Source: Kineosporia sp. A_224 (GTDB taxonomy: Bacteria; Actinomycetota; Actinomycetes; Actinomycetales; Kineosporiaceae). Taken from it: DNA of 48,685 bases. The notes under the pieces were generated by a model. It was not told where the DNA came from. It saw only the letters and a program-made list of their open reading frames with translations, and did not search any database. Positions 16,091 through 22,521 of this stretch are shown here, piece by piece. Each line of letters starts with the position of its first letter. Positions within the stretch are counted from its first letter, which is position 1. The DNA lies in the NCBI RefSeq assembly GCF_002198655.1, contig NZ_MWLN01000178.1, forward strand, positions 1-48,685, in the 5' to 3' direction. Position numbers and translations under genes: made by a program.

Positions 16091-17298
16091 GCCGTCGCCT
16101 CGCGCTCGAGCAGCGCCGCGATGCCCTGGCCGCCGCCGATGCACATCGTCACGACGGCGTAGCGGCCGCCGGTGCGGGCGAGCTCGTGGAGCGCCTTGAC
16201 GACGAGGATCGCGCCCGTGGCCCCGATCGGGTGGCCGAGACCCACACCGCTGCCGTTGGGGTTCGTGCGGTCGGCGGGCAGGCCGAGGTCGCGGGCGACG
16301 GCGAGCGCCTGCGCGGCGAACGCCTCGTTGACCTCGAAGACGTCGATGTCGTCGACGGTGAGCCCGGCGCGGTCGAGGAGCTTCGTCACGGCCGGCACCG
16401 GGCCGATGCCCATGTACTTCGGCTCGACGCCGACGTGCGAGTACGCGACGAGGCGGCCGAGCGGGGCGACCCCGAGCCGGTCGGCGGTCGCCCGGTCGGC
16501 GAGGACGACGGCGGCCGCGGCGTCGTTGACGCCCGAGGCGTTGCCCGCGGTGACGCTGCCCTCGCGGGCGAACGCCGGCCGCAGCTTCGCGAGGTCCTCG
16601 ACGGTGACGTCGGCGCGGGTGTGCTCGTCGGCGGAGAAGAACGTGGAACCCTTGCGGCTCTTCAGCTCGACAGGGACGATCTGCCCGGCGAACCGGCCCT
16701 CGCCGGTCGCTGCCGCCGCCCGGTGGTGGCTCTCGACGGCGAGCGCGTCCTGGTCCTCGCGGCTGATGCCCCACTTCTCGGCGACGTTCTCGGCGGTGAC
16801 GCCCATGTGGCAGTCGTCGAACGGGTCGGTGAGGGCACCGACCATGGCGTCGATCGTGCCGCCCGGGCCCATCCGCTGGCCCCAGCGCAGCCCCGGCAGC
16901 CAGTACTGGGCGCGGCTCATCGACTCCGCGCCGCCGCCGACGGCGACGTCCGTCTCGCCGAGCGCGACGGTCTGGGCGGCCGAGATGATCGCCTGCAACC
17001 CGCTGCCGCACAACCGGTTCACGGTGAGGGCCGGCGTCTCGACCGGCAGTCCGGCGTTCACGGTCGCGACCCGGGAGAGGTACATGTCGCGGGCCTCGGT
17101 GTGGATGACGTTGCCGAAGACGACGTGCCCGACGCTCTCGGGTGCGACGCCCGACCGAGCGACGGCCTCCTTCGTCACGAGGGCGGCGAGGTCGGCGGGC
17201 GGGGTGTCCTTGAGGCTGCCCCCGTACTTGCCGATCGCCGTCCGGACGGCGGAGAGGACGACGACGTCGCGTCGTCCGGGTGCGGTCTGGTCGGTCAT
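16087..17298 (-). CDS. phaA: Acetyl-CoA acetyltransferase (thiolase)
   Basis: 403 aa. Acyl-enzyme Cys97 in NRLCGSGLQAI, catalytic His in GLGHPIGATGA and second Cys in CIGGGQGIA. The start AVRTAIGKYGGSLKDTPPADL and the middle SMSRAQYWLPGLRWGQRMG are typical biosynthetic thiolase features. It condenses two acetyl-CoA to acetoacetyl-CoA, the first step of PHB synthesis, and leads the four-gene PHA operon. A textbook AAGGAGGT site precedes the ATG; the frame extends further upstream but only through Arg/Pro-rich noise. The nearest operator-like site lies 362 nt upstream, implying a long leader or an unseen nearer promoter. Confidence 0.93.
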   Translation of the reverse strand: MTDQTAPGRRDVVVLSAVRTAIGKYGGSLKDTPPADLAALVTKEAVARSGVAPESVGHVVFGNVIHTEARDMYLSRVATVNAGLPVETPALTVNRLCGSGLQAIISAAQTVALGETDVAVGGGAESMSRAQYWLPGLRWGQRMGPGGTIDAMVGALTDPFDDCHMGVTAENVAEKWGISREDQDALAVESHHRAAAATGEGRFAGQIVPVELKSRKGSTFFSADEHTRADVTVEDLAKLRPAFAREGSVTAGNASGVNDAAAAVVLADRATADRLGVAPLGRLVAYSHVGVEPKYMGIGPVPAVTKLLDRAGLTVDDIDVFEVNEAFAAQALAVARDLGLPADRTNPNGSGVGLGHPIGATGAILVVKALHELARTGGRYAVVTMCIGGGQGIAALLEREATA

Positions 17299-17659
17299 GG
17301 GACCTCCTTGGGGTGCGGCGAGGACGGCCCGGGAGGCCGCGGCACGGGTGCGGCGACGGTGAGGACCGGTGCGAGGGTGGACGGCGACGGGTGGGACCGG
17401 TGGCGCAGGTGCGGTGGCACGGGTGGCGCTGGTCGGGCGCGGGAGCGTGGACGAGGCGGTGGCCGGGGCCGGCTGCCGCGCCGGCCGCCGCCTCGTTCTG
17501 TCTTCGAGCGTGCGTGCGTGCGGGACGCATCTCAAGGCGCGTGCGGCGCGGTCGTGCCGGGCGCGCGGCCTGCGGCGTCACACGGTCGTGATCCCGCGAC
17601 GAGCGGTCGGACATGACCGTTACGCGCATGTGATCCCGACGACACACGCCTCGATTGCA

Positions 17660-17673
17660 CTACCGGGCGGTAG
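17660..17673. promoter_or_regulatory. Operator-like inverted repeat upstream of phaA
   Basis: CTACCGGGCGGTAG: 6-bp perfect arms around GG. Its form fits TetR-type lipid/acyl-CoA regulators and resembles the site upstream of the EtfD-like gene (3549-3562). The distance to phaA is large, so the linked gene is uncertain. Confidence 0.4.
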
Positions 17674-17727
17674 GGACAGGGCCCGGGCTGCCCCCTCCGG
17701 CGCGCTCGTGCCCCGTTCCGGCACGCG

Positions 17728-17771
17728 GAACGGGCCCCGGCCCGACCCTGTGGTCGGACCGAGGCCCGTTC
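17728..17771. terminator. 20-bp hairpin (2 mismatches)
   Basis: Arms 17728-17747 and 17752-17771 pair over 20 bp with two mismatches around a CTGT loop. There is no T-tract. No gene ends close by, so its partner transcript is unknown. Confidence 0.5.
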
Positions 17772-17994
17772 ACCCCGCCCCCGGACGCAGCAGACACCCG
17801 CCGACGCCCTCTTCCGGCGGGTGCCCCCGTGCCTGCGCCCGTGGAGAGCCTTCGCCGTCGACGCCCCGGCTCCTAGGGGGCGAACGGCCCGCACCGGCGT
17901 GCGGCACCCTGCCGCGCCGTAGGGTCACCGCCGGACGACGAGCGGGCGGGGGCGCGATGCCTCCTCCCCGGGACCTCGGCGGGGGATGCCCTCG

Positions 17995-18191
17995 CGGGTG
18001 CTTTGCTCTGCCATCAGGAGCGAGCCACCTCCTGGGCGTGCGTGAGGGCGAGGGTGCGCACGAGCGTGATGCAGGTTGACGTGACTGCACAGGCTCGCAC
18101 TCACCATCGCGCGCACGCCCTCGCCGGCTCGCTCGTGATGGCAGAGCAAGCGCTCCGGTGGCTCGCTCGTGATGGCAGAGCAAAGCACCCG
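17995..18191. repeat. 197-bp imperfect palindromic element with three copies of a 24-bp motif
   Basis: Outer arms 17995-18029 and 18157-18191 are inverted repeats of 35 bp with one mismatch. A further direct copy of the arm motif (GGCTCGCTCGTGATGGCAGA then GCAA) lies at 18126-18149, 34 bp before the copy at 18160-18183. Inside, GGGCGTGCG (18034-18042) pairs with CGCACGCCC (18112-18120), and flanking bases pair partly, so the whole element can fold into one long hairpin. The inner copy offers an alternative partner for the left arm. It could be a MITE-like or REP-like element; no target-site duplication is obvious. Confidence 0.7.
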
Positions 18192-18231
18192 GTCAGGCTC
18201 CCCGGCGATGCGGCCGGGCATGGCCGGGCCG

Positions 18232-18284
18232 CGTCACGCCGAAGACTTCCGTCGTCCTGTGTGGTGGAAGTCTTCAGCGTGACG
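18232..18284. repeat. 19-bp inverted repeat, 15-nt loop
   Basis: Arms 18232-18250 and 18266-18284 (CGTCACGCCGAAGACTTCC and its near-complement) match with one mismatch. It lies about 140 bp before the G5-excalibur start and could be an operator or RNA stem. Confidence 0.55.
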
Positions 18285-18421
18285 TCGCGTCGTGTTGCGT
18301 CGCCGCGGCGCGCTCAGGGGGCGGAGCGACATCGCGTCAGAAGGCTGCCCGGTCTCGTCCGTTCTGCCGGTCTCGGGGCGATTCGGTGCCCTGCGGTCGT
18401 GGCGCGGCCTACGGTGCCGGG

Positions 18422-19126
18422 GTGGGACGGAACCGACGACGCCTCCTGACCCCTGCTGCCACGGCGGCCGGTCTGCTCGGCCTGTGCCTGGCCGTGGCGA
18501 CCGGCTGCGCGGCCGGCACCCCGGGCACCGGGGCGGCCTGGGCCGACCAGGTGGGGAGCGGCCGGACGGCGACCGGGTCGGGCACCCCGACGGCCCGGGC
18601 CACGTCCACGGCGAGGTCCCCGCGGTCGTCCACGAAGTCCGCCGCGGCGACCCCGCGCGCGACCGCCGCCGTGCGGCCCGCGGCGGGTGCCGGATCGGCG
18701 ACCGCTTCGGTGACGGTGCGGACCGAGCGCGTGACCAAGGCGGTGAAGTACCGCACCGTGACCCGCAAGGACCCGGACCTGGACAAGGGCGAGACCCGGG
18801 TCGTGCGCGACGGCGTCAAGGGTGTGCTGGAACTGGTCTTCCGGGTCACGTACACCGACGGGGTCAGGAGTGGCCGCGAGCTGGCGTCCAAACGGACGGT
18901 GCGTGCGCCGGTGGACCGCGTCGTCGCCGTCGGGACCCGCGTCCCGCAGCCCGAGGGTGCCGACTGCGACCCGAACTACTCGGGCGACTGCGTGCCCGTG
19001 GACACCGACGTGGACTGCGCCGGAGGCAGCGGCAACGGGCCCTCGTACGTCGAGGGCCCGGTGCGCGTGGTCGGTACGGACATCTACGGGCTGGACCGGG
19101 ACGGCGACGGCGTCGGCTGCGACTGA
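18422..19126 (+). CDS. G5 domain / excalibur calcium-binding exported protein, likely lipoprotein
   Basis: 234 aa from a GTG at 18422. A positively charged start (VGRNRRR) is followed by a hydrophobic stretch ending VATGCAAG, a usable though non-optimal lipobox (Cys31). A Thr/Ser/Ala-rich linker runs to about residue 95. A G5 domain follows (residues ~98-175: VTVRTERVTKAVKYRTVTR to VDRVVAVGT), then a C-terminal excalibur motif with four Cys and CDPNYSGDC, DVDCAGGSGNGPSYV and YGLDRDGDGVGCD. The DxDxDG-like ending is a calcium-binding loop. G5 domains bind cell-wall sugars or zinc; excalibur modules occur on actinobacterial surface proteins. The exact role is unknown. Confidence 0.85.
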   Translation: MGRNRRRLLTPAATAAGLLGLCLAVATGCAAGTPGTGAAWADQVGSGRTATGSGTPTARATSTARSPRSSTKSAAATPRATAAVRPAAGAGSATASVTVRTERVTKAVKYRTVTRKDPDLDKGETRVVRDGVKGVLELVFRVTYTDGVRSGRELASKRTVRAPVDRVVAVGTRVPQPEGADCDPNYSGDCVPVDTDVDCAGGSGNGPSYVEGPVRVVGTDIYGLDRDGDGVGCD

Positions 19127-19139
19127 GGTCGCCCTGCCC

Positions 19140-20291
19140 TCACAGGGCGGGCGGTCGGTAGCCCGTCGGCTCGCCGGGGCCGAGGTCGACGACGGCAGCG
19201 ACGGGGCCGCCGCCGTCCGGGCCCTGGTGGGCCGCCGAGACCGAGACGAACGCGGCGGGGTCGCCGGTCACCGACGCAGTGACGCCGCCGACGCACGACT
19301 TGATCTGGCGGTGCCAGTGCACGTCGGAGTCGTCGAGCATCGCGTTGCGGCGGCCGCGGACCTGGCCGTCCTGGGACGCCTCGCACTTGAGGAAGACGTT
19401 GACGAGCCGGCCCGCCAGGTCGCTGTGGTGCGGGCGGTCGGGCAGGTCGAGGCCGGCCGCCCTGATCGCGTCCCAGATCCCGTCGGCGTCGAGGGCGTCG
19501 CGCATGACGGCGTGGCCGATCCGGTACCGGCCGCCGACCCCGACCGCGTTGCCGACGACGACGACCTGGGCCTGGTCGAGCTCGACGCCCGACGAGCACG
19601 ACGCGACCGAGGAGTACAGCGTGCGGTCGTGCATGACCTGCTCGTCGGTGACACCGTCGATCTCCCCGAGCGCGAGCGCGATGCCCAGCGCCGTCGTCCC
19701 GTTCGAGAGGTCCATCGACTCGTGGGTGTGCTCGGTCCAGACGCTCTTCCCGCGGGACTTCGCGTCGCGGATCGTGTGGATCGTCAGGAGCGGGGTCTTC
19801 GTCTGCACGTAGTGCACGTCCGCGACGTCGGTGATCCCGGCGCGCTCCATCGCGACCCTCACGGCGGCGGCGACCTTCTCGACCATCGTCACCCGGCCGA
19901 TGTCCTCGGGGAGCAGCTGCTCGCTCATCGCGAAGCCGACCGTGAGCCGCGGCTCGTCCTTCGCCAGGCCCGCGTCCGGGTGGTCGGCGGGGATCGTCGC
20001 GAAGATCGTCGCGTGCGGCGAGAGGACGCCGTCCGTGCCGCCGGACCAGACGATCGGCACCTGCATGACGGCGTCGTGGTCCCGCGTGCCCTTCGCCATG
20101 AGCACCTCGCGGAACGCCCGGTCGGCGATGATCCGGGTGTAGTCGTTGACCCCGCCGTTGCCCTCGGTCTTGCCGATGACCGCGACGACCCGGTCGGCGT
20201 CGAGCACACCGGCGTCGACGAGCTCGGCGAGACCCGAGGCGTCGCTCACCGTCTTCAGGGCGACCTTGCGGACCTCGATGGCGTCGGGCAT
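19140..20291 (-). CDS. Ring-opening amidohydrolase (barbiturase / cyanuric acid hydrolase family)
   Basis: 383 aa, the usual family length. Three repeated domains each give a Ser-Lys pair: Lys41 ([10 protein letters not shown]) with Ser83 (WSGGTDG), Lys165 (VQTKTPLL) with a Ser in SSVASCSSG (231-234), and Lys302 (VFLKCEAS) with Ser352 ([15 protein letters not shown]). This spacing fits the Toblerone-fold enzymes AtzD/TrzD and barbiturase, which hydrolyse cyanurate or barbiturate rings. Which substrate applies cannot be decided by eye. AAGGA precedes the ATG. The carbamate kinase gene lies 36 bp upstream in the same direction, suggesting an operon disposing of a carbamoyl product. No allophanate, biuret or ureidomalonate hydrolase is in the window. 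Confidence 0.9.
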   Translation of the reverse strand: MPDAIEVRKVALKTVSDASGLAELVDAGVLDADRVVAVIGKTEGNGGVNDYTRIIADRAFREVLMAKGTRDHDAVMQVPIVWSGGTDGVLSPHATIFATIPADHPDAGLAKDEPRLTVGFAMSEQLLPEDIGRVTMVEKVAAAVRVAMERAGITDVADVHYVQTKTPLLTIHTIRDAKSRGKSVWTEHTHESMDLSNGTTALGIALALGEIDGVTDEQVMHDRTLYSSVASCSSGVELDQAQVVVVGNAVGVGGRYRIGHAVMRDALDADGIWDAIRAAGLDLPDRPHHSDLAGRLVNVFLKCEASQDGQVRGRRNAMLDDSDVHWHRQIKSCVGGVTASVTGDPAAFVSVSAAHQGPDGGGPVAAVVDLGPGEPTGYRPPAL

Positions 20292-20327
20292 GGGATGTCC
20301 TTGTCTCTCAGGGGTTCTGACGGGGTC

Positions 20328-21284
20328 TCAACCGTGCGTTCCGGCGGTGACGACCGTACCGGCGACGCCGGCGACGGCCTCGCTGATCCGGCCCAGTGAC
20401 GTGATGGCGGCGCGCGGCCGGCCGGCCTCGACGAAGCGGCAGACCGCCTCGACCTTGGGACCCATGCTGCCGCTCGCGAACTCGCCTGCGGCCGCGTGCT
20501 CGCGCAGCTGCGCCGCGGTGACGTGCCCGAGAGGGCGCTGCGACGGCGTCCCGAAGCCGACCATGACGTGGTCGACGTCGGTCGCGACGACGAGGACGTC
20601 GACGCCGAGCGCCCGGCCGAGCAGCGCGGCGGTGAGGTCCTTGTCGATGACGGCCTGGACGCCGACGAGCCGCTCCGCGCCGTCCGGGTCCTGCTGCCGC
20701 ACGGTCGGGATGCCGCCGCCGCCCGCGCAGACGACGACGAAGCCGGCGTCGAGCAGGGCGGCCGCCGCGGGCGCGTCGAGCACCTCGAGCGGCTCCGGGC
20801 TGGCGACCGTCCGGCGCCAGCCGCGCTCGCCGCGGTCGGCCCAGACCTGGCCGTGCTCGACGAGCACCGCGGCCTCGGCGGCGGGCAGGTAGCGGCCGAT
20901 CGGCTTGGTCGGGTGCGTGAAGCCGGGGTCGTCGCCGTCGACGACGGTCCGGGTGACGAGCGCGGCGACCCGCGCGCCGAGCCCGCGCGCGCCGAGCTCG
21001 GCGTCGAGGGCGTCGAGCAGGAGGGCGCCGATCGTGCCCTGGGTCTGGGCGCCGCACCAGTCGAGCGGTACGGGCGGGACGACGGCCGCGGCGAGCTCGT
21101 TCTTCACGAGGAGGTTGCCGACCTGCGGCCCGTTGCCGTGGGTCACGACGAGGTCGTGCCCGTCGGCGACGACGCGGGCGAGCGCGGGGACGGCCGCCTC
21201 GACGGCGGCGCGCTGGTCGGCCGGCCGGGCGCTGCCGTCGGGCGCGGTCATGGCGTTGCCGCCCAGCGCCACGAGAACCCGCAT
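20328..21284 (-). CDS. arcC: Carbamate kinase
   Basis: 318 aa from ATG 21284. Amino-acid-kinase fold motifs are LVALGGNAM at the start, VVTHGNGPQVGNLL, PLDWCGAQTQGTIG, CAGGGGIPTV, VQAVIDKDLTAALL and ASGSMGPKVEAVCRF. These match carbamate kinase, which makes ATP from carbamoyl phosphate and ADP, releasing ammonia and CO2 (or runs in reverse). No arginine deiminase or ornithine carbamoyltransferase gene is nearby, so this is not an arc operon. Its partner is the ring-opening amidohydrolase downstream, as in purine/pyrimidine or oxamate catabolism where a transcarbamylase feeds the kinase; that transcarbamylase is missing here. The beta-solenoid gene ends only 10 bp upstream. Confidence 0.93.
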   Translation of the reverse strand: MRVLVALGGNAMTAPDGSARPADQRAAVEAAVPALARVVADGHDLVVTHGNGPQVGNLLVKNELAAAVVPPVPLDWCGAQTQGTIGALLLDALDAELGARGLGARVAALVTRTVVDGDDPGFTHPTKPIGRYLPAAEAAVLVEHGQVWADRGERGWRRTVASPEPLEVLDAPAAAALLDAGFVVVCAGGGGIPTVRQQDPDGAERLVGVQAVIDKDLTAALLGRALGVDVLVVATDVDHVMVGFGTPSQRPLGHVTAAQLREHAAAGEFASGSMGPKVEAVCRFVEAGRPRAAITSLGRISEAVAGVAGTVVTAGTHG

Positions 21285-21294
21285 GGCCGCCAGG

Positions 21295-22398
21295 CTAGGA
21301 GGCGGCGCGTCCGGAGCGGGACGGCACATCCTGACGCGGCGGGCGCGCCGGCGTTGTCACGTCGTGGTCCGCCGGCCCGTGGCGCAGCCACGCCCAGCGG
21401 TCGACGGGGGCCGGCCCGCGCAGGTCGAGGTCGCGCCGGCCGGTGCGCTCCGGGCCCGGCAGCGGCTCGACGGGCTCGAACGGTCCCCAGGAGACGTCCG
21501 CCCGCCGGTCCACGGCCAGACCCTCGAACCGGACGGCGCCGCCGTCGACGCGGGCGCCGTCCAGACTCATCCGGCCGTCCTCGACGTGGGTCATCGTCAG
21601 CGAGACCAGGCCCGACGCGACCCGCAGGTCGTCCAGCCGCAGCGCGCCGGACTCCACCGTCGCCGCGCTCACGTGCACGTGCCCGCCGTCGACGGCGAGG
21701 TTGTCGAGCCGGACCTCGCCGCCGCTGACCCGGGTCTCGTGGAGCGACAGGTGGCCGCCGGTGACGTGCACCCCGCGCAGCGAGAGCGTGCCGGTGCCGA
21801 TGCTGCCGTCGCGCAGCCACAGGCAGCCGTCGGCGAGCCGGGCGCCGTCCAGGGTGACCCGGCCGTGCCCGGTGACGACGAGCCCGTCGACGCAGGCCTC
21901 GCCGCCGTCGACGGCGAGCCCGGTCGCGTCGAGCCGGCCCGCGACCTCCAGCCGCGTCATGGAGAGCGCCCCACCGGTGACCCGGACGTCGCGCACGTCG
22001 AGGGTGCGCCCGGCAGGCACCCGGACGCCGTCCAGCCGGACGGTGCCGGCGCTGACGACCATGCCGGACAGGTCCCCGTCGAGCGTGCAGCGGGACAGGT
22101 CGACGTCGAGCCCGCACCAGGTCGTCGGGGCGTCCGGGTCGGTGAGGTGCTCGCGGAGGGTGCGCAGGACCTCCCGCCGCGCGTCGCGGTCCGCGCGCAC
22201 CTGGCGCTGGCTGCCGGTCGTCGCGGGGCTGCGCAGGTAGGCGCCCAGGACGTGGACGACGGGCTGCCGCAGGGCCGCGTGCTCGTCGGCCAGCCGGACG
22301 AGCCGCAGCAGCCCGCCGAGCCGGACCCGCGCGACGTCGTGCTCGACGAGCGCGGTCGCCGCCGTGAGCTCGTCGCGGGCCTGCGGGTCCAGTGCCAT
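21295..22398 (-). CDS. Dodecapeptide-repeat predicted beta-solenoid protein with pentapeptide-type N-domain
   Basis: 367 aa from ATG 22398. The N-terminal ~75 residues (ARDELTAATALVEHD, VRLGGLLRLVRLADEH, PVVHVLGAYLRS) resemble the helical leader found before many actinobacterial pentapeptide-repeat domains. The body, about residues 110-290, is a run of some 15 near-perfect 12-residue repeats, consensus V-x-G-G-x-L-x-L-x-x-x-R: VTGGALSMTRLE, VDGGEACVDGLV, LADGCLWLRDGS, IGTGTLSLRGVH, VTGGHLSLHETR, VSGGEVRLDNLA, VDGGHVHVSAAT, VESGALRLDDLR, VASGLVSLTMTH, VEDGRMSLDGAR, VDGGAVRFEGLA. That pattern predicts a beta-helix with one strand pair per repeat. No signal peptide. A ~75-residue Pro/Arg-rich tail ends the protein. 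The function is unknown. Confidence 0.75.
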   Translation of the reverse strand: MALDPQARDELTAATALVEHDVARVRLGGLLRLVRLADEHAALRQPVVHVLGAYLRSPATTGSQRQVRADRDARREVLRTLREHLTDPDAPTTWCGLDVDLSRCTLDGDLSGMVVSAGTVRLDGVRVPAGRTLDVRDVRVTGGALSMTRLEVAGRLDATGLAVDGGEACVDGLVVTGHGRVTLDGARLADGCLWLRDGSIGTGTLSLRGVHVTGGHLSLHETRVSGGEVRLDNLAVDGGHVHVSAATVESGALRLDDLRVASGLVSLTMTHVEDGRMSLDGARVDGGAVRFEGLAVDRRADVSWGPFEPVEPLPGPERTGRRDLDLRGPAPVDRWAWLRHGPADHDVTTPARPPRQDVPSRSGRAAS

Positions 22399-22521
22399 GC
22401 CGTCGACGGTACGGAGCGTGACCCGGCACGCACAGCGGAGCAGCGCGAGGTTCGCCCGTGCGGGGGACACCGCGGACCTGTCCGTGGGCACGACCACCCG
22501 GACGGCCCAGCGGCCGCCGGC

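Larger units (their letters stand above)
17299..18421. other. Gene-free island between phaA and the G5-excalibur gene
   Basis: About 1.1 kb without a credible gene: frames here have low-complexity Arg/Pro/Ala products and no ribosome-binding sites. It holds the phaA leader, a CTACCG inverted repeat (17660-17673), a near-perfect hairpin (17728-17771), a 197-bp palindromic element (17995-18191) and another hairpin (18232-18284). The first 350 bp next to phaA show nothing I can name. Confidence 0.6.

Noticed and set aside
17299-17535. N-terminal extension of the thiolase
   Set aside because: The extension is Arg/Pro/Thr-rich, while the ATG at 17298 has a perfect AAGGAGGT and begins the conserved domain.
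18126-18183. Possible CRISPR array (two direct 24-bp repeats with a 10-bp gap)
   Set aside because: Spacer far too short, only two direct copies, the third is inverted, and no cas genes are present.
17925-18221. Small minus-strand protein over the palindromic element
   Set aside because: Its repeated SEPPERLLCHHER-like phrases arise from the DNA repeat itself; no start signal.
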